44,278 nt of DNA, from contig DATFUZ010000032.1 of NCBI GenBank assembly GCA_035260545.1, positions 1 through 44,278 on the forward strand, written 5' to 3'. Numbering within the stretch: position 1 is the stretch's first letter; each line of letters opens with the position of its first letter. Positions 35,586 to 43,206 of the stretch are shown piece by piece. The notes beneath the pieces were generated by a model that was not told the DNA's origin, ran no database searches, and saw only the letters and a program-made list of their open reading frames with translations. A program made the translations under genes and the position numbers. Source of the DNA: DATDDB01 sp035260545 (GTDB taxonomy: Bacteria > Pseudomonadota > Gammaproteobacteria > Burkholderiales > Gallionellaceae).

Positions 35586-35610
35586 AGGGATGCTCCTTTA
35601 TTTGGGCGCC

Positions 35611-37083
35611 TCACTTGTGGCGTATCGTTTCATAGATATTGAGATAGTCGGCGCCCGGCCGGTTCCACGAATAATCGCACCGCATGCCGCGCACCGCCAG
35701 TTCGCGGAATGCCTCCGGGTAGCGAAACCACAAGCCGATTGCCCGGTCGAGGGCGGATTCGAGTGCGAAATTGTCGGACTGGTAGAACACATAGCCGTTG
35801 CGCTGTTCCACCGGCCGGTCGGAATAGTCCCGGTCGAAAACCGTGTCGGCCAAGCCGCCGACCGCGCGGACGACAGGAACGGCGCCGTAGCGCAGCGCGA
35901 TCATCTGGGTCAGGCCGCAGGGCTCGAACAGGCTGGGTACCACCAGCACGTCGGCTGCGGCGTAAATCAGATGGGCCAGTTCCTCGTTGTAGCCTATCTC
36001 CAGGTGGCAGTCGGGGTTGTCGTTGAGAGCGCGCTTCAGCTCCCAGAATTCCGCATTGATTCCGAGCTCCGGGCTGGAACCCAGCAGCACGAACTGCGCG
36101 CCGCGCTCGAGGGCGCGGAAGAGGGCATGCCGGATCAGCGCAACACCTTTCTGCATGTCGAGCCGGCCGACATAGGCGACCACCGGTTTGTCCGCTTCGC
36201 GCAGCCAGAGGCGGTCGCGCATGGCGCGCGTATTCCCCTTTTTCCGGGAAAAGGTGTCGGCGCCGTAATGGACCGGCACGGCAGGATTCGTCTCCGGGTT
36301 CCACATTTCGTAGTCCAGGCCATTGAGCACGCCGCCGAACTTGTTCTGGCGCAGATGCAGGATATGGCCGAGGCCGTAGCCCCATTCGGTGTGCCTGATC
36401 TCCCAGGCATGGGTCCGTGACACCGTGGTGATGAAGTTGGAGTACACAATGGCACCCTTGGTGAAATTGATGGCGCTGGGGTTGAAATCGTCGCCCATCC
36501 GGCTGCCGCTGTAATAGTAGTCCGGGCGGTTCAGGCCGGTAAACCACAATACGTTCTCGCCCGCGATGCCCTGGTGCTTGATGTTGTGCAGGGTGTGGCA
36601 GACCCGGCAGTTGCCCATCCCCGCTTGCTGGTAGATTTCGTACAGCATGACCGGGACCAGTGCGGTCTGCCAGTCGTGGGTATGGATGACGTCCGGCCGT
36701 TTGCCGCTGACGTACATGAATTCGAGCGCAGCCTTGGAAAAGAAAGCGAAGCGCATGTGCTCGTCCGGAAATCCGTAGTAAGCACCGCGATTGAAAAAAT
36801 TGTCAGGGGAATGCGGTTCGATGAAGAAGCATTTGCGCCCGTGCACGAAGCCGAAATAGACAGTGCAATGCACGCGGTAATTGAACCAGGGCACCCACAA
36901 GTCCTGATGGCTGACCTGCAATCCCCAGATGTGGTCGTAGCGCATGCAATCGTACTTCGGCAGGATGATCTCGACGGCGTTGCCGCGAATTTCCAGTTCA
37001 CGGCTAAGTCCGTAGACCACGTCGCCCAGGCCGCCGACCTTGGCGACCGGCGCGCATTCCGATGCCACCATCACGATGTACAT
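35611..37083 (-). CDS. glgA: Glycogen synthase (GlgA, GT5)
   Basis: The 490-residue GT-B protein starts MYIVMVASECAPVAKVGGLGDVV; Lys15 of KVGGLGD is the ADP-glucose-binding Lys. Other family blocks are HTHDWQTALVP, HNIKHQGI, AYVGRLDMQKGVALI and the C-terminal donor site SLFEPCGLTQM. It elongates alpha-1,4-glucan from ADP-glucose (or UDP-glucose). It is flanked by two GH57 genes with 26 and 43 bp gaps. ADP-glucose pyrophosphorylase (glgC) is not in the window. Confidence 0.95.
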   Translation of the reverse strand: MYIVMVASECAPVAKVGGLGDVVYGLSRELEIRGNAVEIILPKYDCMRYDHIWGLQVSHQDLWVPWFNYRVHCTVYFGFVHGRKCFFIEPHSPDNFFNRGAYYGFPDEHMRFAFFSKAALEFMYVSGKRPDVIHTHDWQTALVPVMLYEIYQQAGMGNCRVCHTLHNIKHQGIAGENVLWFTGLNRPDYYYSGSRMGDDFNPSAINFTKGAIVYSNFITTVSRTHAWEIRHTEWGYGLGHILHLRQNKFGGVLNGLDYEMWNPETNPAVPVHYGADTFSRKKGNTRAMRDRLWLREADKPVVAYVGRLDMQKGVALIRHALFRALERGAQFVLLGSSPELGINAEFWELKRALNDNPDCHLEIGYNEELAHLIYAAADVLVVPSLFEPCGLTQMIALRYGAVPVVRAVGGLADTVFDRDYSDRPVEQRNGYVFYQSDNFALESALDRAIGLWFRYPEAFRELAVRGMRCDYSWNRPGADYLNIYETIRHK

Positions 37084-37126
37084 GCCGCGCTCGCCCCCAG
37101 GTTATGTGGTTGTCCCGGCATGCAGC

Positions 37127-38347
37127 TTACGCACCGTGGCGGCTCGCCTTGTCCAGGCAATGCAGGCATCCGTCCAGATCCTGGTGTGCGTGAGGCACCC
37201 ACGCCTCGCCCCAGAAGAAGTTACAGCTGGTCTCCGCGCGCAACAGCCGCCACATCGCCGCTTCCAGCCAATAATCCCGCGTGCCTTTGCGCAGGGCGCC
37301 GGCCTGTGCGCGCCGCTGCGCATCGTGCACCCGCCTGCTCGTCTCCGCCACTCTCGCCAGGGCGGACCGCTGGCGCTCCGATCCGGTCCACTGCACGAAT
37401 CCATGCCCATGGTGCCACCCGGTGTTCCAGGCGCCGGTTGCGACATGCACCTCGCCGTATGCGCCGTGGCGATCCAGATAGTCCTCTATGAACACCGGGC
37501 GTATTCTGCCATCCGGGCGGCGTGCCTGTTCCAGCAGATTCCTGTAATACCCCCAAAAATTGGCGGCATAGTCAGGATTGCGGAACCATCCGCCGTTATC
37601 GCCATCCGTCGCGGTGACGACCAGGGGCGGGAAGCCGCACCACCGGGTGCGCGCCTCTACCTCTGCGGCAAACCAGTCAAAGTCCATCCCGGATTGCTGC
37701 GCATTGGATAGTTCGCGATCGCGCACCACGACCACTATTTCGTCGCCGCCGTAGCGGGCAATATGCGGCCGATAGCGCAACGTCTCCCACGACATGGGCG
37801 TGACCGCCGAAACATGTTCGCTGTCGACCAGCACGTAGCGATAGCCCATTCGCCTGAGCAGCGGGATCAGTTCCATGGTAAAGCCCATTTCCGGAGGCCA
37901 GAAGCCGTGAAATTCCTCGCGCCAAAACAGGTGGCCGGCAATCCCGCGCCAGCGCGCCAGATGTTCTTCGCGGTCCGCCTCCGGAATCAAGGGAAGAACG
38001 GGGTGGTAATAGGCTGTCCCCAGAATGCGAAACAGCGCAAGATTCTGAAAATGCCAGAGCAGGGAGCCGCAATCGACGATGCCGTACACGCTGCCCTGGA
38101 ATTCCGGATCGCGCAGGGTTTCCAGCAAGGTGCCGGACAGCGAAAGATGAACGCGCGCAACGTCCTCGTAGCCCCAGAGCGTGCGCGGTATGCGGTCCAG
38201 TGCGCGCAGAATTTCGGGCGTTTCTGCCGCGAGCTGGGACTGCAGGTTGCCCGCAGGCTGGTGCAGATTCAGCACCAGGGCATGATGGATGATGTTCTCC
38301 GGCACGCAGTTTCCGATTGCGACGTTCAGGAGCGCTGTGCGGCGCAT
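37127..38347 (-). CDS. Glycoside hydrolase family 57 protein (406 residues)
   Basis: Motifs of GH57 occur in order: LVLNLHQPAG (25-33, motif 1), nucleophile candidate Glu153 in HGFWPPEMGFT, and TATDGDNGG (245-253) with Asp248 or Asp250 as acid/base. The C-terminal helical end RLLRAETSCNFFWGEAW resembles that of the other GH57 protein in the operon. It probably cleaves or transfers alpha-glucan. First gene of the glycogen operon. The start is uncertain: the ATG at 38347 has a poor ribosome-binding site, and an in-frame GTG 14 codons later (before PENIIHHALVLNLHQP) would still keep the whole domain. Confidence 0.85.
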   Translation of the reverse strand: MRRTALLNVAIGNCVPENIIHHALVLNLHQPAGNLQSQLAAETPEILRALDRIPRTLWGYEDVARVHLSLSGTLLETLRDPEFQGSVYGIVDCGSLLWHFQNLALFRILGTAYYHPVLPLIPEADREEHLARWRGIAGHLFWREEFHGFWPPEMGFTMELIPLLRRMGYRYVLVDSEHVSAVTPMSWETLRYRPHIARYGGDEIVVVVRDRELSNAQQSGMDFDWFAAEVEARTRWCGFPPLVVTATDGDNGGWFRNPDYAANFWGYYRNLLEQARRPDGRIRPVFIEDYLDRHGAYGEVHVATGAWNTGWHHGHGFVQWTGSERQRSALARVAETSRRVHDAQRRAQAGALRKGTRDYWLEAAMWRLLRAETSCNFFWGEAWVPHAHQDLDGCLHCLDKASRHGA

Positions 38348-38429
38348 ACAAGCGCCACGCGGCCATAGCGTCGGTTGTAGCGGGCACGGAAATCAGTGGA
38401 GGAACCCATTTCGCATCCCTTCTCTTGTC

Positions 38430-38477
38430 TGGAAAGTCAATGGAACTGGTGATTGGAAAGTCAACGAAACTGAGGAG
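38430..38477. repeat. Tandem 24-bp imperfect repeat upstream of the glycogen operon
   Basis: Two adjacent 24-bp units (38430-38453 and 38454-38477) both begin TGGAAAGTCAA and match at 19 of 24 positions. They lie about 80-130 bp ahead of the GH57 start, between it and a candidate promoter, so would be in the leader RNA. A binding site or expansion is possible. Confidence 0.6.
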
Positions 38478-38487
38478 AGCGATGTGA

Positions 38488-38516
38488 AAACTAAACTAAC
38501 CCCATCAGGGTATCAA
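38488..38516 (-). promoter_or_regulatory. Candidate promoter of the glycogen operon
   Basis: On the reverse strand TTGATA (38516-38511, 5 of 6) and TAGTTT (38493-38488, 4 of 6) are 17 bp apart in an AT-rich patch. The rest of 38348-38815 shows no convincing gene. Confidence 0.35.
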
Positions 38517-38815
38517 TACGCGTTAACACTTAATAATGATTCGCGGTCAGGGCGCGTAGCGCTGCGCGGTGACGGCCCGCTGGCCGCGCGTTACCGTTCG
38601 GCGCGGGCGTGCTGCCGATAAGGCCCCGCCGCAAATTCAGGTGTGTCAGCAGCCCGTCGTGGGGCTTTACACTATGCAGGCCGGCGGAAACGCCCGCTAT
38701 GTGGCGCGCTTAAGCATTCGATGGTATTGAGGCGGGTGAGCGGAGGGCCGTACATTGCCTGTCCGCGACGGCAAGATGCCGTACGTGACATGTGCATAAA
38801 GCCAAGGAGCGCGAC

Positions 38816-39268
38816 ATGAATTCATCCAGGAATACCGGCAGGGCGCTCGCCGCGGAATTGCAGGCGGCCGCACCGGCACGAAACGACGTGACCCCGGCCG
38901 CGGCGGGTGCGGCGGAAAGCATGGACGGGCGCGACGGGTGGCGCGAGCCGCCAGCGCTGACGCTGGACGCAGAGGGCGTGATCGTTGATTGCAGCGATCT
39001 CGGCGAGGAATTTTTCGGCTATGCGCGCGCCGAACTGGCCAGCCAGCATGTTTCCAGGGTGCTGCCGCAGTTCGCCAGCGTGGAATTGCTGCAGAATGGG
39101 CAGCCGAATCCCTATTTCAACTTTCTGTGCCATATCGGCCATGCGTTCGAGGTGCAACCGCGCGCGGGCGCCGCTTTCCTCTGCGCCTTGAGCCTGGTGT
39201 GCCTCAGCAATGCGGGACACACCATGCTGCGCCTGATTGCGCAGCCATCGCCGGCCGTGTTTGCCTAG
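38816..39268 (+). CDS. Stand-alone PAS-like domain protein, paralogue 1
   Basis: Start at 38816 is supported by AAGGAG 7 nt ahead; an ATG at 38792 lacks one. The 150-residue protein has a variable, Ala-rich first 40 residues and a PAS-type domain (about 45-145: LTLDAEGVIVDCSDLGEEFFGYARAELASQHVSRVLPQF, then NPYFNFLCHIGHAFE). No output domain is attached. It is clearly related to the protein at 42515-42958, sharing the FGYA-REL-SQHVS-VLP pattern and the N-P-FL-H-GH-F block. A PAS-only protein may bind a ligand and act on a kinase in trans; the PAS-PAS kinase lies nearby. Confidence 0.8.
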   Translation: MNSSRNTGRALAAELQAAAPARNDVTPAAAGAAESMDGRDGWREPPALTLDAEGVIVDCSDLGEEFFGYARAELASQHVSRVLPQFASVELLQNGQPNPYFNFLCHIGHAFEVQPRAGAAFLCALSLVCLSNAGHTMLRLIAQPSPAVFA

Positions 39269-39290
39269 CGCAAAGATGCCGGTATCGTCC

Positions 39291-39311
39291 GCGCGGCCAG
39301 CATGGCCGCGC
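39291..39311 (+). other. Perfect 9-bp GC hairpin between PAS gene and small ORF
   Basis: GCGCGGCCA (39291-39299) and TGGCCGCGC (39303-39311) form a perfect stem with a 3-nt loop. No T-run follows. It sits just ahead of the ribosome-binding hairpin of the 37-residue protein, and may block read-through or shield that transcript. Confidence 0.55.
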
Positions 39312-39319
39312 CTCATACT

Positions 39320-39335
39320 GGAAAGGAGGATTTCC
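39320..39335 (+). promoter_or_regulatory. Ribosome-binding site displayed in a hairpin loop (CsrA-like site)
   Basis: GGAAA (39320-39324) and TTTCC (39331-39335) pair around the loop GGAGGA, directly ahead of the ATG at 39336. A GGA in a hexaloop over a ribosome-binding site is how CsrA/RsmA sites look, so translational repression is possible. The structure is seen; the protein is inferred. Confidence 0.45.
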
Positions 39336-39449
39336 ATGAAGCAATTCTCCGAACTGATGCGGTTCTTCGACAACTTTGTGTATTACCGGCGCGCGGGCCA
39401 CTCCGTGAGGGGGGCATGGCGTCTTGCCGGCCTGACGCTTCCTTTCTGA
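39336..39449 (+). CDS. 37-residue small basic protein
   Basis: The frame MKQFSELMRFFDNFVYYRRA, GHSVRGAWRLAGLTLPF has a perfect AAAGGAGG ribosome-binding site 6 nt ahead of its ATG, which makes it stand out from chance. It is amphipathic, with aromatic residues (FF, YY) in the first half and Arg/Trp in the second, and has no signal peptide. Sequences ending in a similar YYRR-G-S-R-AWRLA pattern are, from memory, widespread as unnamed short proteins in proteobacteria. It follows a GC hairpin after the PAS gene. Function unknown. Confidence 0.65.
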   Translation: MKQFSELMRFFDNFVYYRRAGHSVRGAWRLAGLTLPF

Positions 39450-39520
39450 GCATTCCTCATTTTTTGCGTATGGCCCGGCGCGCGAGTCAGTTGGATTCTA
39501 TGAAGGGAAATCCTGTGGCA

Positions 39521-39718
39521 ATGGGTACGGTGAAATGATTGAACGAGGAAAAAGGGTACGGGATCATCACGCCTGATGATGGTGGCGAGGATCTTTTCGC
39601 GCAATTCGCCTCCACCAGGTCTAATTGTTCGAGGCCGCTCTGGCCCAATCAGTGCGTGCGTTTCGAGATGTCGATCGGCCCTGATGGCAAGCAGGCGGCG
39701 AATATCGCGACGGTTTGA
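39521..39718 (+). pseudogene. Decayed cold-shock (CspA-like) gene with in-frame TGA
   Basis: Read in one frame, 66 codons give MGTVK-stop-LNEEKGYGIITPDDGGEDLF and end GPDGKQAANIATV, a CspA-family chain. The expected Trp in GTVKWFN is TGA (39536-39538) and the following Phe is Leu. RNP1 (KGFGFI) is KGYGII, and RNP2's HFS is QFA, so nucleic-acid-binding residues are lost too. The middle (STRSNCSRPLWPNQC) no longer matches. Multiple changes argue for decay more than a sequencing error. A Trp-insertion or TGA readthrough is unlikely, as Trp codons elsewhere in the window are TGG. Confidence 0.82.
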
Positions 39719-39792
39719 GGGCAGGAGAAGCTGCACGTTCCGTGCGTGCCGCTCCCGTCCGGCCCGGCCCGGCGTGCCCACCCTGCCGTTGG

Positions 39793-39908
39793 TATCATGC
39801 GCGACGTGCGACCTCAGCCCTGCGCTCTGTTGGTAAACGGCCTGGACTCTTCCCCCTTGGTCAAGGCCGTGCCGGTCCCCGGGAGCACCTCCCGGGGATC
39901 TTTTATTT
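39793..39908 (+). ncRNA. Candidate small RNA with C-rich loop and terminator
   Basis: A -10-like TATCAT (39793-39798) with a weak -35 would start a transcript near 39805. A 7-bp perfect stem ACGGCCT (39837-39843) / AGGCCGT (39864-39870) holds a 20-nt loop containing TTCCCCCTTGG, followed at once by a strong terminator (39877-39908). No protein fits the segment. C-rich loops of this type can pair with AAGGGG-like ribosome-binding sites. An alternative is a leader or a 3' end of a longer RNA from the decayed csp region. Confidence 0.45.
39877..39908 (+). terminator. Strong rho-independent terminator
   Basis: CCCCGGGAG (39877-39885) and CTCCCGGGG (39889-39897) make a perfect 9-bp stem with loop CAC, followed by ATCTTTTATTT. 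It ends the candidate small RNA and separates it from the kinase gene at 40102. Confidence 0.85.
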
Positions 39909-40101
39909 CGGCCGCGACACGGACATCGTTGTCATGCGCAGAGCAGGGGGGCGCGAGCGAGGCAACGCGACGTGCAGGCTCGCGTTGTATTTCCGGATTT
40001 ATCCGTTCGTCAACCCATTGCCCATACCGGAGCGGAGCGGTAGGATAGGCACATTGCTGTATCTATGCATTCCCACCTTCCATGGACAAGGAATATGCAG
40101 C

Positions 40102-41724
40102 ATGAATGAGCGAGAGCTGTTTCGCCGCGCCGAGGAGCGGCTCGAACGAGCGCCGCGCGCGGCGGAACAATGGGATGCCCTAGCCCAGCTGCGCCTGCGG
40201 CGGGCATTGCGCGCGCACGAGATCGAGCTTGCGCCTGTCAGCGCCGAGCCTGCCATCAGCGAGGAGCGCATGCGGCAGGCAATCAATGCCACCGATCTGG
40301 CGGTGTGGGACTTCGATCTGGAGACAGGCAGTGTCCGTCTGTCCGAATCCTGGTCCTGGCTGCTCGGCGGTGCGCGCGTTCCGACCGCGACGACAATACA
40401 GGCCCTGACGGAACTGGTTCTGGAGGAAGATCGAGAGACAGCCCGGAATGCCATCATCGAGGCGGTCAAGGGAAAGGGCGCGACTGAATTCAATGTGACC
40501 CTCCGCGTGAGGCGGCGCGACGGCAGCCTGATGTGGGTGCAGAGCGAGGGCAGGGTGACGCAGCGCGTACCGGACGGGCGGGCGTTGCGCATGGTCGGCG
40601 TGAATCGCGACGTTACTGAACGCAAGCTTCTGGAAGAGCAGCTGGTGGTGCGCGAAGCGCGTTACCGCGCCGTTATCCAGGCTGCGGTCGACGGCTTCTG
40701 GATTGTCGACATGCAGGGACACCTGATCGAGGTCAACGACGTCTATGTCAGGCAATCCGGTTATAGCCGCGAGGAGTTGCTGCACATGCGTATTTCGGAC
40801 CTGGAGGCAAAAGAGAGTCCGCAGGAAGTGGAAGCCCATCAAGGCAGAATAAAGAAGAATGGGCATGACCGCTTCGAGACGGAACATCGCCGCAAAGACG
40901 GGAGTGTCTGGCCAGCCGACATCGAGGTGACATATTGGCCCGGACTGGATTTGGTGTACGTCTTCGTGGTGGATGCCACCGAGCGCAAGCGGGCCGAACG
41001 GCAGACAGCGGAGCACCGGCAGGAACTGGAGGCGCTGCAAAAAAGCCAGATTGCCGCCCATACCGCTGCCGCCTTTGCCCACGAACTGAACCAGCCGCTG
41101 GGTGCGATCTCTTCCTATACAGAGGCCGCGCTGATGATGCTCGGTGGCGCAAATCCCGACTTGTCACGGCTGCGCGGCACGATTGAAAAGAGCCGCGACC
41201 AGGCGCTGCGCGCTGGCGACACTATCCGCATGCTACTGGAATTGCTCAGTACGGGGAGCGGCACTGGGCAACCGCTCGACCTGAACCGCGAGATCCGTGA
41301 TGCGCTGCGGCTTGCCCGGACAGACATGGATCTGGACTTCCGCACCAGCCTGACCCTGGAACGCGGACTTTCGCCCGTGCGCGCCAACCGGATCCATCTC
41401 CAGAAAGCGCTGCTCAACCTGTTTCATAACGCGGTTGAAGCCATGCGGGACGCCGGCGTTCCCCTACCGGAGGTCATCATAACTGTGCGCACATGCAAGG
41501 ACAGGAATGTCGCCCAGGTAACGATTCGCGACAACGGACCGGGTATCGATCCCCGGGACGCGGGGCATCTGTTCGAGACATTCTTTACCACCAAAGCAAA
41601 AGGAATCGGCATGGGCCTCGCAATCAGCCGCTCGCTGATCGAGGCAAATGGCGGACAGTTGTGGTGCGATCCGGGTGAGGCGCCCGGGGCCACTTTCCAC
41701 CTCACATTGCCATTCGAAAAATAG
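40102..41724 (+). CDS. PAS-PAS histidine kinase, FixL/DctB-like, cytoplasmic
   Basis: From the ATG at 40102 (AAGGAAT ahead) the protein is 540 residues; no membrane helix is seen. It has a short N-terminal helix, PAS1 (about 55-172: AVWDFDLETGSVRLSESW to VGVNRDVTERK), PAS2 (about 180-300: AVIQAAVDGFWIVDMQGHLIEVND to VVDATERKR), a coiled linker, phospho-acceptor His327 in AFAHELNQPLGAI, and ATPase boxes LFHNAVEAM, DNGPGI and GIGMGLAISRSLIEANGG. The FixL/NtrB-type H box (HELNQPL) pairs with FixJ-type regulators, such as the next gene 9 bp on. The signal is unknown; no heme His is obvious in PAS2. Confidence 0.93.
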   Translation: MNERELFRRAEERLERAPRAAEQWDALAQLRLRRALRAHEIELAPVSAEPAISEERMRQAINATDLAVWDFDLETGSVRLSESWSWLLGGARVPTATTIQALTELVLEEDRETARNAIIEAVKGKGATEFNVTLRVRRRDGSLMWVQSEGRVTQRVPDGRALRMVGVNRDVTERKLLEEQLVVREARYRAVIQAAVDGFWIVDMQGHLIEVNDVYVRQSGYSREELLHMRISDLEAKESPQEVEAHQGRIKKNGHDRFETEHRRKDGSVWPADIEVTYWPGLDLVYVFVVDATERKRAERQTAEHRQELEALQKSQIAAHTAAAFAHELNQPLGAISSYTEAALMMLGGANPDLSRLRGTIEKSRDQALRAGDTIRMLLELLSTGSGTGQPLDLNREIRDALRLARTDMDLDFRTSLTLERGLSPVRANRIHLQKALLNLFHNAVEAMRDAGVPLPEVIITVRTCKDRNVAQVTIRDNGPGIDPRDAGHLFETFFTTKAKGIGMGLAISRSLIEANGGQLWCDPGEAPGATFHLTLPFEK

Positions 41725-41733
41725 GGAGCGCGC

Positions 41734-42363
41734 ATGAACAGCCGGGACAAGGTATATATCGTGGACGATGACCAGGCAATGAGGGACTCGCTTGCGCTGC
41801 TGCTCGAGACGGCCGGCTATACCGTCAACGTATTTGCCGGAACGGACGCATTTCTGGCTCGCTGCACGCCGGAATGCGAGGGCTGCATAATTCTGGACTT
41901 GAATATGCCTGGCATGAACGGGCTGGAACTGCATGACTCATTGCGGCGGCGCAACATCAATCTCGCGGCGGTTTTTCTCACGGGTTACGGCACCATCCCT
42001 GCAGCGGTAAAGGCGATGCGCAACGGCGCCACGGACTTCCTGACCAAGCCGATAGATGGAAAAGTCTTGCTCAAATGCGTGGCCGATGCCCTGGACCGGA
42101 GCCGGGAGATGAGCGCCCATTCCAGCGACGCGCGGGCCGTTGATGCCCGCCTGCAGCAGCTTACTCCGCGTGAAAGGGAGATCGTCAAATTGATCGCCGA
42201 AGGCCGGACGAGCAAGGAAATCGGCTTGGCCCTGAATATCAGTTATCGCACGGTGGACGTGCACCGCCGGCACTTGATGCACAAACTTGGAACCTCTAGC
42301 AACCTGGAAGTCGCGCGCCTGGTGTTCAAGTCAGGCAATGCACCGGGAGCTCAGAGGCAGTAG
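41734..42363 (+). CDS. FixJ/NarL-type response regulator, partner of the PAS kinase
   Basis: The 209-residue protein has a receiver (about 6-120) with VYIVDDDQAMRDSLA, phospho-acceptor Asp55 in IILDLNMPGMNG, FLTGYGTIPAAVKAM and FLTKPIDGKVL, then a LuxR helix-turn-helix (LTPREREIVKLIAEGRTSKEIGLALNISYRTVDVHRRHLM, about 145-190). It lies 9 bp after the PAS-PAS kinase, with which it forms an obvious pair. It is similar in layout to the orphan regulator at 3329-3979, though sequences differ in the linker. Its targets are unknown; the two PAS genes that flank the pair are candidates. Confidence 0.93.
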   Translation: MNSRDKVYIVDDDQAMRDSLALLLETAGYTVNVFAGTDAFLARCTPECEGCIILDLNMPGMNGLELHDSLRRRNINLAAVFLTGYGTIPAAVKAMRNGATDFLTKPIDGKVLLKCVADALDRSREMSAHSSDARAVDARLQQLTPREREIVKLIAEGRTSKEIGLALNISYRTVDVHRRHLMHKLGTSSNLEVARLVFKSGNAPGAQRQ

Positions 42364-42514
42364 GGCGCACCGGTGCCGCAAGGCGGGCACGGCTTGTATA
42401 TGCGCTGCGGCAGTCGGGGTACGTGCAAGCACTTATAAGGGAAAACAAGTATTTACCAGGCAAATGCCGAGGGATATCCTTCAGGCTCGAGTGTTCTGCG
42501 CGGGGGGCTTTCAT

Positions 42515-42958
42515 ATGTCCACGAAGGAAGACCTGGTCGGTACGGTGACGCCCATGCATGGATCCGAGCCTGCCATTATGGGGCCGCCGGCTGAGGGCCG
42601 GGCCGAGCTCCCGGCGCTGTGGATGGACAGGACAGGCATCATTGTGGAATGCAACCCCGCGTTGGAGACCGTGTTTGGCTATGCGGGGCGTGAACTCGTT
42701 TCGCAGCACGTGTCGGTCGTTCTTCCCGAACTTTCCACCGGTTATGTGTTTCGCGGGGGTTCGCTCAACCCCATGCTCGATTTCCTCTCCCATCTCGGCC
42801 ACCACTTTCACGCCAGAAAACAGAACGGCTATGCCTTCGGTGCGGAACTGCACTTTATCGAAAACCATCATGGCGAGCCGAAAACGATCAGGCTGCTGGT
42901 GCAGCCGCAGGACGAGGACGCTTCGTCCCCCGCGCGGGGCCCGCGATTTCCGGACTGA
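42515..42958 (+). CDS. Stand-alone PAS-like domain protein, paralogue 2
   Basis: The 147-residue protein (ATG at 42515, GGGG-rich ribosome-binding site; alternatives upstream are GC-rich and unlikely) has a PAS-type domain (about 33-125: LWMDRTGIIVECNPALETVFGYAGRELVSQHVSVVLPEL, then NPMLDFLSHLGHHFHARKQNGYAFGAELHF). It aligns along its length with the protein at 38816-39268 and, like it, has no output domain. It follows the FixJ-type regulator after 151 bp, which carry no clear terminator. It could be the stand-alone sensor for the two-component pair or a product of its regulon. Confidence 0.82.
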   Translation: MSTKEDLVGTVTPMHGSEPAIMGPPAEGRAELPALWMDRTGIIVECNPALETVFGYAGRELVSQHVSVVLPELSTGYVFRGGSLNPMLDFLSHLGHHFHARKQNGYAFGAELHFIENHHGEPKTIRLLVQPQDEDASSPARGPRFPD

Positions 42959-43029
42959 GGGCGGTGGACTGCGTCAAGCAGGCTGTAACAGTCAATCCGT
43001 CGCCAACTACCTGAGCACAGAACCACGGA

Positions 43030-43206
43030 ATGGCAAACGGAAATGAGATCGCAAACGCCACACCGGATGATCGCTTCACGTTCGAGGCGCATCCGCGCAT
43101 CATCAGGGGCGGCGATGACGGCGAACCTGAGTTTGATGAGGGCTGTGCGCGGCTGGAGGATGGTAGCGCTCTGGGCGACAGAGAGGGAACCGCTGAACAA
43201 TCATGA
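43030..43206 (+). CDS. Possible small acidic protein, 58 residues
   Basis: The frame begins MANGNEIANATPDDRFTFEA and ends in LGDREGTAEQS. It is strongly acidic, and its middle uses GC-ending codons like real genes in this window, but the ribosome-binding site is weak and I know no homologue. Its stop overlaps the ATG of a 42-residue frame (43203-43331) as ATGA. Without comparison to relatives it may be a chance frame in a gene-poor area. Confidence 0.3.
   Translation: MANGNEIANATPDDRFTFEAHPRIIRGGDDGEPEFDEGCARLEDGSALGDREGTAEQS

Noticed and set aside
38484..38621. Possible 45-residue protein starting with GTG behind GAGGAG
   Set aside because: The ribosome-binding site is fair, but the frame lies over the candidate reverse-strand promoter, ends in an Arg-rich tail of chance type and has no known relative.
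39536..39538. In-frame TGA as selenocysteine codon, given selD in the window
   Set aside because: The replaced residue is a conserved Trp, not Cys, no SECIS-like hairpin follows, and other signature residues are lost.
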